Assembly (NCBI GenBank): GCA_002478575.1
Contig: DLOX01000242.1
Location: 1 to 10,898, forward strand
Origin: Sphingomonadales bacterium UBA7473
Lineage (GTDB): Bacteria > Pseudomonadota > Alphaproteobacteria > Sphingomonadales > Sphingomonadaceae
DNA: 10,898 bases
Direction: 5' to 3'
Shown piece by piece: positions 1-7,045 of the stretch. Numbering within the stretch: position 1 is the first letter of the stretch; each line of letters begins with the position of its first letter. The position numbers were made by a program, and so were the translations under genes. Under the pieces are notes generated by a model, which was not told the origin of the DNA, did no database searches, and worked only from the letters and a program-made list of their open reading frames with translations.

Positions 1-2409
1 CCGATCCCGATGTGCGGCGTGCCTGTGCATGCGGCCGAAGCCTATCTCGCGCGGTTGATCCGCGCCGGGCACCGAGTGGCGATTGCCGAACAAACCGAAT
101 CGCCAGCGGCGGCCAAAGCGCGGGGCGGCAAATCGATTGTGGCACGCGGTATTGTTCGCGTGGTGACGGCGGGAACGCTGACCGAAGAAGCGCTGCTTGA
201 ATCGCGGGCGGCCAATTGGTTGGTGGCTTTGTTCAAAGGTGCAGATGAGATTGGCTTTGCGGCAGCGGATGTGTCGACCGGGCGGTTTGAGATTGGCTCC
301 GTTAGTGAAATAGGCCTGGATGCAGAACTGGCACGGCTTGGCGCAGCTGAGATTGTGGTGCCTGAAGGCGCTGACTTGGCCGAAGCGCAGACTCGCCCCA
401 AGCAGGACTTCGCATCCGACGCAGGCGAACGGCAGCTGAAATCCCTGTTCGGCGTTTCCACTCTCGATGGCTTTGGCGGATTTGGGCGTGCCGAACTCGC
501 GGCTTGCGCAGGGCTACTCGCTTATCTCGATCATGTTGGCAAAGGCACGCTGCCTTTCTTGGAACCACCGCAGAAACGCTCTGCCGCTGATCATATGGCG
601 ATTGATGCCGCAACGCGGGAAAGCCTTGAGCTAGTCCGCTCCGCCACAGGACAGCGCAGTGGGTCCTTGCTCGATGCCGTAGACCGCACCGTCACCGGGG
701 GCGGTGCGCGAATGCTAGCGGCGGACTTGTCGGCTCCCCTGATGGATCAAGCGGCGATCATGGCGCGGCTTGATCTGATCGGTTGGTTTGTCGATCATCA
801 GGCCGAGCGGGAACGCATGCGGGGGACGCTGAAAGCCCTCCCCGATGTCGCACGCGCCCTTGGGCGGATCGCCGCCGGAAGAGGCAGCCCGCGCGATTTG
901 GGGCAGCTTCGCGATGGGCTGGATCAAGCGCGGATGATGCGAGAGCGCTTGGCCCGCCTGCCAGAACTACCCGCGCTTCTCCTCCAAATCCTTCCTGCGA
1001 TGGATGGTCATGGCGCTCTGGTCGATGAGCTGGTCCGCGCCCTTGTTCCGATGCCGCCGATTGATGCAGGCGCAGGCGGAGCGATTGCGGAGGGCTATGA
1101 CGCGGCGCTCGATGATCTGCGCCTCCTCGGCAGCGATGGCAGACGGGCGATGGCGAGCCTTGAGGCCAAATATCGCGACCAAACCGGCATTGCAGCGCTC
1201 AAGATCAAGCATAATAATGTGCTCGGATATCATATCGAGGTTTCCGCGAAAAATGCCGATGCGTTGATGGCCGCGGATTCAGGCTTCACGCATCGGCAAA
1301 CACTGGCAGGCGTGGTGCGCTTCAACGCAGCGGACTTGCATGAACTTGCCTTGAAAGTTGTCCAAGCTGGGGCCCATGCCCTCGCCGCAGAAGCAGCGCA
1401 TTTGGAAGCCCTCACCGAAATGGCGATGGCCCGGGCGCGGGAGATTGCCGCGACGGCCGATGCCTTGGCGCGGCTTGATGTCGCCTCTGCTCTCGCCGAA
1501 CGATCTATCGAAGGCGGATGGTGCCGCCCCCGCTTTGTGGCTGACGCGCGGTTCGATGTCGCGGGCGGGCGCCATCCTGTGGTTGAGGCAGCGCTTGGCC
1601 AATCTGGTGGGCGGTTCGTGGCCAATGATCTTTCGCTGGAGCCTGTTTCTCGGCTTTGGCTGGTCACTGGGCCGAATATGGGCGGTAAGTCGACCTTCTT
1701 GAGGCAGAATGCCTTGATCGCGGTGCTGGCGCAGGCGGGCTGCTATGTCCCTGCCCAATCCGCGACGCTTGGCATTGTCGACCGCTTGTTCAGCCGGGTC
1801 GGCGCGTCAGATAATCTGGCGCGGGGGCGATCAACCTTCATGGTCGAGATGGTCGAGACCGCAGCCATCCTTGCGCAAGCCACTCGTCAGAGCTTCATCA
1901 TCTTGGACGAGGTCGGTCGCGGCACATCCACCTATGATGGCTTGGCGATTGCTTGGGCGGTGGTCGAAGCGGTTCATGAAGTGAACCAATGCCGCTGCCT
2001 GTTCGCGACCCATTATCATGAGCTGACACGCCTCGCCGAAAAGCTCCCTGCCCTGTCGCTCCATCATGTCCGCGCGCGCGAATATAAGGGCGATCTCGTG
2101 CTGCTCCACGAACTTGCCAGAGGCCCCGCCGACCGCAGCTACGGCATTGCCGTGGGAAGGCTCGCAGGCCTGCCCCCTGCCGTGCTGGCAAGGGCGAAAG
2201 CAGTGCTCGCAAAATTGGAAGCAGGCCGCGATGCGACCGGCGGCCTGGCGGCGGGTCTGGATGACTTGCCCTTGTTCGCCGCCGCCCCACCGGAGGAAGA
2301 ACGAGATACCCTGCGCGACGCCTTGTCGGCGCTCGATGTCGATAGCCTTACCCCAAGGGATGCGCTTGAGCGGCTATATGAGTTGAAGCGGTTGGCGGAG
2401 GAGGGGTAG
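1..2409 (+). CDS. mutS: DNA mismatch repair protein MutS (5' end missing)
   Basis: This is the mismatch-recognition ATPase of methyl-independent or methyl-directed repair; it binds mispairs as a dimer and recruits MutL. The reading frame is open from base 1, so the gene enters from the left edge. The first visible residues, PIPMCGVPVHAAEAYLARLI, match the end of MutS domain I. The N-terminal part with the Phe-x-Glu mismatch-reading motif therefore lies outside the window. About 802 codons are present, against roughly 850-880 aa for the family. The ATPase domain is intact: Walker A GPNMGGKST at bases 1669-1695, Walker B FIILDEVGRGTSTYDG starting near 1894, and THYHEL near 2008. The lever and clamp domains lie between about 600 and 1500. 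The C-terminus ends in RLYELKRLAEEG, a typical helical dimerisation tail. No frameshift is seen. The gene ends one base from the convergent lipoprotein gene, leaving no room for a separate terminator. Confidence 0.98.
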   Translation, partial: PIPMCGVPVHAAEAYLARLIRAGHRVAIAEQTESPAAAKARGGKSIVARGIVRVVTAGTLTEEALLESRAANWLVALFKGADEIGFAAADVSTGRFEIGSVSEIGLDAELARLGAAEIVVPEGADLAEAQTRPKQDFASDAGERQLKSLFGVSTLDGFGGFGRAELAACAGLLAYLDHVGKGTLPFLEPPQKRSAADHMAIDAATRESLELVRSATGQRSGSLLDAVDRTVTGGGARMLAADLSAPLMDQAAIMARLDLIGWFVDHQAERERMRGTLKALPDVARALGRIAAGRGSPRDLGQLRDGLDQARMMRERLARLPELPALLLQILPAMDGHGALVDELVRALVPMPPIDAGAGGAIAEGYDAALDDLRLLGSDGRRAMASLEAKYRDQTGIAALKIKHNNVLGYHIEVSAKNADALMAADSGFTHRQTLAGVVRFNAADLHELALKVVQAGAHALAAEAAHLEALTEMAMARAREIAATADALARLDVASALAERSIEGGWCRPRFVADARFDVAGGRHPVVEAALGQSGGRFVANDLSLEPVSRLWLVTGPNMGGKSTFLRQNALIAVLAQAGCYVPAQSATLGIVDRLFSRVGASDNLARGRSTFMVEMVETAAILAQATRQSFIILDEVGRGTSTYDGLAIAWAVVEAVHEVNQCRCLFATHYHELTRLAEKLPALSLHHVRAREYKGDLVLLHELARGPADRSYGIAVGRLAGLPPAVLARAKAVLAKLEAGRDATGGLAAGLDDLPLFAAAPPEEERDTLRDALSALDVDSLTPRDALERLYELKRLAEEG

Positions 2410-2410
2410 G

Positions 2411-2929
2411 TCACCCCCCGCTCAGCGCCCGTGCTCCTAGTTCTTGCACCAGCCCGCGAGACACTTTGCGACAGGTCCGATCTTCGGCTTGAGCACGGTA
2501 GAGGACGCTTCCAGTCGCGACATCGATCATCGCAACAGAGAGGCGGATCACGGCATCTTTGCACAGCGGCAAGATATGCTGGACGCGGGTTTTAGCGTCG
2601 ATGGTGCCGCCCTCTTCGGGTTTTGGCCCGTCGGCTGAGGCGGCGATGGCTAGTGTCGTGGGACGCCGCGACAAGGTCACTTCAACTTCACGCTCTGCCT
2701 GATCGCTTTCGGTTAGGCCTCGGTTCTTGAGCAAGCGCACGACCTCCTTGCGGGCCATGGCTTCGTCTTCGGTCGGCTGATCGGTGGCGGCCAAACGGAA
2801 GTTGCCTGATACGGGGGCGGCCCCGGTGCTGCTCTGCCCAGCATGTGGAATGATCGCGCAGCCTTGGAGCGCCAACGCCGCCAGCAAAGGGGCTGCAAAC
2901 CGCGCATGAGTCTGTTGGCGAAGAAACAT
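2411..2929 (-). CDS. Putative outer-membrane lipoprotein, function unknown
   Basis: The 172-residue product starts with a short basic segment and a hydrophobic stretch ending in a lipobox-like LQGC, with the acylated cysteine at C24. Residue +2 is Ala rather than Asp, which fits sorting to the outer membrane. The mature part has an Ala/Gly/Pro-rich linker (about 25-45). A compact alpha/beta-looking domain follows, with an EDEAMARKEVVRLLKNRG helix (about 54-71), an EVEVTLS strand and a C-terminal IDVATGSVLYRAQAED strand pair before a last helix. Two further cysteines, C123 and C153, could pair in the periplasm. The frame is open upstream to 3094, but GGAGGG lies 7 bases before the ATG at 2929 and the signal peptide starts there; an in-frame ATG at 2944 is the alternative. 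The strand-strand-helix layout faintly recalls small lipoprotein families such as DUF4136, but I cannot assign it. It is divergent from the GH84 gene and convergent with mutS. Confidence 0.75.
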   Translation of the reverse strand: MFLRQQTHARFAAPLLAALALQGCAIIPHAGQSSTGAAPVSGNFRLAATDQPTEDEAMARKEVVRLLKNRGLTESDQAEREVEVTLSRRPTTLAIAASADGPKPEEGGTIDAKTRVQHILPLCKDAVIRLSVAMIDVATGSVLYRAQAEDRTCRKVSRGLVQELGARALSGG

Positions 2930-2993
2930 CGCGAAACCCTCCATCGCATTGAGAGACTTGTCAATCCTGCGCCCTTCTGTGAACAGAGACGTG
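2930..2993. promoter_or_regulatory. Divergent spacer with short palindrome (2976-2987)
   Basis: This 64-bp spacer must hold the 5' signals of both the lipoprotein gene (leftwards) and the GH84 gene (rightwards), unless either is expressed from inside the other. It contains a perfect 5+5 palindrome, TCTGT-GA-ACAGA, at 2976-2987, just before the GH84 start. It also has a minus-strand TTGACA (2959-2964) with no acceptable -10 box at normal spacing. Promoter assignment is therefore open, and the palindrome is short enough to be chance. Confidence 0.3.
2937..2942 (-). promoter_or_regulatory. Shine-Dalgarno GGAGGG deciding the lipoprotein start
   Basis: On the minus strand GGAGGG ends 7 bases before the ATG at 2929. 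It overlaps the first codons of the upstream in-frame candidate ATG at 2944, for which I see no comparable site. This favours 2929 as the start and places the signal peptide at the true N-terminus. Confidence 0.65.
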
Positions 2994-4079
2994 ATGAGTG
3001 ACGCGACACACGAGGACCTGCCAGAGCTTGGCATCATCGAAGGCTTTTTCGGGCGGAGCTGGAGCTGGAAGGATCGCGCTGCCGTGATCAGCACGCTGGC
3101 ACCTGCAGGTTATCGCTTCTTCCACTATGCGCCCAAGGCGGAAACCAAGCTCCGCAAGCAATGGATGGTGCCCTTCGAGCGCGAAGAGCTGGATCAGATG
3201 GCTGCCTTTGCCGATCATTGTCGCGCCCTTGGTGTCGCATTCGGGGTGGGCCTCACACCCTATGCGCTGCATCTGGATTTCTCGGATGAGAACCGGGCCT
3301 TATTGGCCGCGAAAGTCAAGCAATTAAGCGCTGTTGGCCTCGATCACCTCGCTATCCTGTTTGATGATATGCGTGGCGACTTCCCCGATTTGGCAGAGCA
3401 GCAGGCCGATATTGTTGCCTTTGCGGCGGAACATACAGACGCAAGCAACCTCTTCATGTGCCCCAGCTATTATAGCGATGATCCGGTGTTGGATCGCGTC
3501 TTTGGCGAGCGGCCGTTTGATTATCTCGGCACGCTTGGGCGACGGCTTGATCCAGCGATCCCGGTCTATTGGACGGGTGAAGAAGTCTGTTCGCGCGAAT
3601 ATAGCCTTGGCCATTTGGCGGACGTGGCAGGCGCTTTAGGCCGTAAGGTTGCACTCTGGGACAATTATCCAGTCAATGACGGCCCGCGTATGTCCCAACA
3701 TTTGCATTTGCGGGGCTTTTCGGGGCGACCATCCGATATGGGCGAATATGTCAGCCATCACGCGATCAATCCGGCGAGCCAACCGATCCTTGGCTGCATC
3801 CCAGCGCTGACCTTGCCCATGGTCTATGCGCGGGGCAGCGAGTATCGATATGGTGCGGCTTTCTTGGAGGCCGCGATCCAAGTCTGTGGGACGGAGCTGG
3901 GGGCGCGGTTACAGGCGGACATACTCAGCCTGCATGATTCGGGGCTCGACAGGTTGGGCGAACGGCGCGAGATGCTGAAAGCCCGCTACGCCACCTTTGA
4001 TCATCCAGCCGCCGCAGAAATTGTCGATTGGCTGAATGATGGATATGCGATCACAGGCGAGATGCTGGAGACGCAGTAA
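2994..4079 (+). CDS. GH84 beta-N-acetylglucosaminidase (O-GlcNAcase homologue)
   Basis: The 361-residue product belongs to glycoside hydrolase family 84, retaining N-acetylglucosaminidases that use substrate-assisted catalysis. In order it shows IIEGFFGRSWSW (14-25), YAPK with K48, the catalytic pair ILFDDMRGDF with D124 and D125, VYWTGEEVCS (191-200) and LWDNYPVND with W222, N224 and D229. Spacing between G17, K48, D124/D125 and the W/N/D group agrees with the active site described for Bacteroides GH84 and human OGA. The position usually Tyr in GFYG is Phe (F19). There is no signal peptide, so the enzyme should be cytoplasmic. Length covers the catalytic barrel plus a short helical tail, without a carbohydrate-binding module. 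The start is the ATG at 2994; GTG at 2991 and TTG at 2949 are open alternatives, and no strong ribosome site is seen. Substrate could be O-GlcNAc on protein or free GlcNAc glycosides; the sequence does not decide. The 3' end overlaps the DUF815 gene by 29 bp. Confidence 0.93.
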   Translation: MSDATHEDLPELGIIEGFFGRSWSWKDRAAVISTLAPAGYRFFHYAPKAETKLRKQWMVPFEREELDQMAAFADHCRALGVAFGVGLTPYALHLDFSDENRALLAAKVKQLSAVGLDHLAILFDDMRGDFPDLAEQQADIVAFAAEHTDASNLFMCPSYYSDDPVLDRVFGERPFDYLGTLGRRLDPAIPVYWTGEEVCSREYSLGHLADVAGALGRKVALWDNYPVNDGPRMSQHLHLRGFSGRPSDMGEYVSHHAINPASQPILGCIPALTLPMVYARGSEYRYGAAFLEAAIQVCGTELGARLQADILSLHDSGLDRLGERREMLKARYATFDHPAAAEIVDWLNDGYAITGEMLETQ

Positions 4080-4884
4080 GGCTTTTCCCCGCACGCCCCG
4101 CAAGCTCCACCGCGTAGTGCCAAGCGACGCGGCCAGACCGTGCTCCCCGCTGGGTTGACCAGGTGAGCGCATCTTGTGGTTCGAACGCCACACCCAGATG
4201 CGCGGCATAGCCCGAGACCATCGCCAGATACTCTTCTTGCGTGCACACATGAAAGCCAAGGCTTAACCCGAAACGATCCGCCAGGGCCAGCCGGTCATCC
4301 GCAACGTCCCGCGGATTAATGGGGTCGGCTTGCTCCGCCATCGACCGTTCAACGATATGGCGGCGGTTGGATGTCACATAGAGCCGGACATGCGCCGGGC
4401 GAGCGCGGGCTCCACCTTCCAGCACGGACCGCAATTGCCGTGCGGCATCGTCTGGTCCATCAAAGGCCAGATCGTCAATGAAGCAGATCGCTGGAGTTGA
4501 GCGAGTGGCAAGCAAATCGAAGAGGCCGCCGAGACTGCCAAGCTCTGACGGCGATATTTCAACCAGACAAATTGCCCGTCCTTCAGCCTGAAGCGCGGCA
4601 ACCGAGGACTTAACCAGCGCCGACTTGCCGCTCCCCCGAGCACCCCACAGCAGCACATCATGCGCAGCATGGCCCTTGGCGAGCCGCCGACCGTTAGTCA
4701 AAAGCGCATCTTTCTGTGGGTCGATACCGGTGAGCAGATCAAGGGCAATGGGCGCGAAATGCAAGACGGCGTGGAGGGTTTCGCTTTCCCAACGATAGGC
4801 CGCTTCGCCGTCGGGCGCCGGGCGTTCAGGCAACGGTGAAAGGCGGTCAAGCGCATCGGCAATGCGGATAAGGGCGTCGGTCAT
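4051..4884 (-). CDS. DUF815 family AAA+ ATPase
   Basis: The 277-residue product is a DUF815-type P-loop ATPase. The family is widespread in alphaproteobacteria and its cellular role is not settled. Features seen in order: a helical N-terminal region (1-50); the family signature NGRRLAKGHAAHDVLLWG (64-81); Walker A GARGSGKS (81-88); Walker B ICFIDDL (133-139); the sensor-like YVTSNRRHIV (169-178); and DRLALADRFGLSLGF (197-211), which closes the AAA core. Residue count fits the family's roughly 280 aa. No signal peptide or membrane segment is seen, so it should be cytoplasmic. The ATG at 4884 has no convincing Shine-Dalgarno on the minus strand. The gene follows the prs operon on the same strand after a 130-bp spacer with a large inverted repeat, so it is probably a separate unit. 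Its last 29 bp run antisense to the end of the GH84 gene. Confidence 0.9.
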   Translation of the reverse strand: MTDALIRIADALDRLSPLPERPAPDGEAAYRWESETLHAVLHFAPIALDLLTGIDPQKDALLTNGRRLAKGHAAHDVLLWGARGSGKSALVKSSVAALQAEGRAICLVEISPSELGSLGGLFDLLATRSTPAICFIDDLAFDGPDDAARQLRSVLEGGARARPAHVRLYVTSNRRHIVERSMAEQADPINPRDVADDRLALADRFGLSLGFHVCTQEEYLAMVSGYAAHLGVAFEPQDALTWSTQRGARSGRVAWHYAVELAGRAGKSLTASPASRL

Positions 4885-5014
4885 GACATACTGTGTAGGA
4901 CAGGAGGAATTTCAAAGAAACCGCTCATGCTGAGCTTGACGAAGCATTGCTCGTCATGAGCTCCAAGCCCTAACGCGCTTCGTCAGGCTCAGCGTGAGCG
5001 GTTGAAAGGCGCAG
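4885..5014. other. Intergenic spacer between prsT-like gene and DUF815 gene
   Basis: This is the largest non-coding gap in the window, at 130 bp. Apart from the long inverted repeat it holds about 34 bp next to the DUF815 start and about 11 bp next to the upstream stop. I see no convincing sigma-70 or sigma-54 promoter for the DUF815 gene. Confidence 0.6.
4919..5003. repeat. Long inverted repeat, 27-bp arms, 31-nt loop
   Basis: The left arm (4919-4945) and right arm (4977-5003) are reverse complements over 27 bases, with only two differences, at 4928 and 4936. As plus-strand RNA both differences become G-U pairs, so the stem would be continuous; as minus-strand RNA they are A-C mismatches. 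The arm core CTGAGCTTGACGAAG resembles a dispersed intergenic repeat that I recall from sphingomonad genomes. Each arm has its own small dyad (GCTT-GACG-AAGC in the left arm), and the loop holds GCTC-GTCAT-GAGC (4949-4961). On the minus strand the stem is followed by a T-rich stretch, TCTTTGAAATT. It could therefore help end prs operon transcripts, although the long loop is unlike a classic intrinsic terminator. A REP-like mobile repeat pair is the main alternative. Confidence 0.85.
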
Positions 5015-7045
5015 CTATAAGCCCGCCAACAGCTTCCTTGCTTTACCCGCATCGCCAAAGCCCTCGGTTTCAGCCGCGACCTGCAGGTGGGGCTTCGCTT
5101 CTGCTTTGCGGTTCATTTCGATCAGCGCTTCGCCTAATTGAAGGCGGAGCATGGGATGTTCGGGAACAGTAGCGACAGCTTTTTTGAGCAACGAAAGGCC
5201 CTGCGCCTTATTGCTACCCGTCTTGAACAAGATCCAGCCATAGCCGTTGGTGACCGCTGGATTGGCCGGAGCCAGTGCATAAGCCAGCGCCGCATGATCG
5301 ACGGCCTTTTGCTTTTCGCCTTGGTTGAACCAGGCCCAGCCAAGGCTCGATTGGACGGCCGCATCATGGGTGCCTAACTGCGTCTGCAACGCTTCCAACC
5401 GACCGATGGCAGCTTGCCATTGCTTGGTCCCGTTCAGATGATCTGCTGCAAGCATTTGCGCATTCACGTTGCGGGGGTTTTGGGTGAGGAAAAGGTCAAG
5501 CACTTGAAGTGCACCTTTGCCATCCCCCATCAGCATCAAAGAATCGAACAACCGAAGCGCCACGCCCTCGCCGAAATTGATCCGCGCTGCATCCCGATAA
5601 GCATTTGTCGCTGCCGCTGGATTGCCATTGGCGATGAGGACGTCTCCGACCAAGACATGCGCTTGGAAAGCGCCTGAATTTCGCCCCCTCAAGGATTCTG
5701 CCGCCCCCAGGGCCGACGCACCCTGCCCTTCATTGACTAAGCGGTTGATGAACGGAACCGCGATGTCAGCATTATCGGAAGGCCCCTGAGACGCCTTTGA
5801 CATGCGGCCCAAATCGCCGCGAATATCGAAAATCCCAGCGACGCCCCGCAGAGGTTCATTCGCACGCGATAGGAAATCATAGGCTGCTGATAGATCGCCA
5901 ATCTGTTCATAGGCGCGGCCAATAACCGACAAGGTATAACTATCAGCATCGGTTCGAAGGGCAAAAGTCCGCAAGGCATCGACGGTCGCGCGCGGATCAT
6001 CACCCCGAAGCAAAGCTGCTGCCCAAAGTCGCCGGGCGCCCAGATTATAGGGCTGTTGGCCGACCAGATCTTCAAGCTGCGCAATCGCCAAGTCGGCATT
6101 GCCAAGCTGGAGTTCGACACCAGCGTTGACGAGCATGAAGGCTGGCACGTCGGCAAGCTTCCCTTCGGTCCGGTAGAGCAAAGCGCGGGCGAGCTCGAAA
6201 TTCTTAGCGCGGGCCGCGAGCACCGCTTGCATGAAGAAAGCGTGTGGATTCTTCGGATCCGCCTCAATCATCCGCCGCGTGACCTCAAGCATCTCGACCG
6301 TTTGCCCCGCATCGCCCAAGGTGGCTGCAAACTCGCGCATCAAGTCCAAATTGCCGGGATCCCGGTCCAGTGCCGCGCGGAACCACGGCAATGACGCAAC
6401 GAGCCCATATTGGCCGCGCACCATCACCCCCATTTGGCGCAAGGATTGCACGCGGCGAGGATTGAGCTTCAGCGCCTCGACCGTGCCTTCAATTGCTCCG
6501 GACACATTGCCCATGGCATAACGATAGTCAGCGACTTTTGCCCAGGTCTCCACCGACTTGGGATTGGCCGCGATGGCAGTGTCATATTCCCGACCCGCCG
6601 CTGTAAAGTCCCCCATTTTTTCGAAGGCCATGGCCCGAACGCGAGCCGCATAGCCCGCGAACTTCTTCGGCACGCCATTGTCTTGCGCCAACTTCAAAGC
6701 ACCCGGCGCCTCGCCCTTCAGCAGCAACGCATGGGCCCGCAAATGCAGGACCGTGCGTGGGTCAATCTTTAGTTCAGCGGCACGATTAAGCTCTGCCTCT
6801 GCCCCATAGCCATCGCCCAGCGACAACAGAATGGCGGCTTGCACCGCATGCGCCAAGGCCCATTCCGGATCGGCTTTGATCGCATTGAGAAGCTTGATCT
6901 TTGCCGCAGCCCCATTGCCGCTGCGCAAGCTGTTAACGCCCGCGACGAGCAGCTCTTCCGCCTCTTCCCGATCAGCGGCTTGGGCAGGCAAGGCCGCTCC
7001 GAGCGCGATCAAAAAACCGATCGCGAGCCGCAAAGGCTTCATCAT
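5015..7045 (-). CDS. prsT: PEP-CTERM-system TPR protein, PrsT-like, secreted
   Basis: The 676-residue product has an N-terminal signal peptide (basic MMKPLR, hydrophobic core, AQA|AD cleavage after residue 23). A run of tetratricopeptide-type helix pairs follows to the C-terminus. Clear units include EEAEELLVAGVNSLRSGNG (27 on), the MAFEKMGDFTAAGREYDTAIAANP repeat (about 148-172), the next repeat ending in ALKLNP, and WFNQGEKQKAVDHAALAYALAP (about 570-590). Its position directly after prsK and prsR matches the exosortase-A/PEP-CTERM TPR protein PrsT, thought to be an envelope scaffold for polysaccharide or protein export. Two points differ from that family: members are usually longer, near 900 aa, and are lipoproteins, whereas I find no cysteine at all here. 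The product is therefore probably a soluble periplasmic protein. Its ATG overlaps the prsR stop in ATGA; a second ATG follows immediately (7042). A generic TPR protein that has taken this slot is the alternative. Confidence 0.85.
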   Translation of the reverse strand: MMKPLRLAIGFLIALGAALPAQAADREEAEELLVAGVNSLRSGNGAAAKIKLLNAIKADPEWALAHAVQAAILLSLGDGYGAEAELNRAAELKIDPRTVLHLRAHALLLKGEAPGALKLAQDNGVPKKFAGYAARVRAMAFEKMGDFTAAGREYDTAIAANPKSVETWAKVADYRYAMGNVSGAIEGTVEALKLNPRRVQSLRQMGVMVRGQYGLVASLPWFRAALDRDPGNLDLMREFAATLGDAGQTVEMLEVTRRMIEADPKNPHAFFMQAVLAARAKNFELARALLYRTEGKLADVPAFMLVNAGVELQLGNADLAIAQLEDLVGQQPYNLGARRLWAAALLRGDDPRATVDALRTFALRTDADSYTLSVIGRAYEQIGDLSAAYDFLSRANEPLRGVAGIFDIRGDLGRMSKASQGPSDNADIAVPFINRLVNEGQGASALGAAESLRGRNSGAFQAHVLVGDVLIANGNPAAATNAYRDAARINFGEGVALRLFDSLMLMGDGKGALQVLDLFLTQNPRNVNAQMLAADHLNGTKQWQAAIGRLEALQTQLGTHDAAVQSSLGWAWFNQGEKQKAVDHAALAYALAPANPAVTNGYGWILFKTGSNKAQGLSLLKKAVATVPEHPMLRLQLGEALIEMNRKAEAKPHLQVAAETEGFGDAGKARKLLAGL

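Noticed and set aside
1230..1758. Long antisense open frames opposite mutS
   Set aside because: They are rich in Arg, Ser and Ala, show no family motif and sit opposite a fully conserved gene; high GC readily produces such shadows.
2959..2964. Minus-strand TTGACA as a -35 box for the lipoprotein gene
   Set aside because: At 16-18 bp spacing the -10 position reads GAGGGT or similar and overlaps the ribosome site, so it is not a credible promoter.
2949..2993. N-terminal extension of the GH84 gene from TTG at 2949
   Set aside because: The extra residues match nothing typical of the family, would fill the divergent spacer, and an ATG is available at 2994 just before the conserved region.
2930..3094. 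Upstream extension of the lipoprotein frame to 3094
   Set aside because: It would bury the signal peptide about 55 residues inside the protein and overlap the GH84 gene; GGAGGG marks the ATG at 2929.
4902..4939. Plus-strand AGGAGG followed by a tiny frame from an ATG at 4927
   Set aside because: The spacing of 19 bases is too long, the frame is about ten codons and it lies inside the inverted repeat arm.
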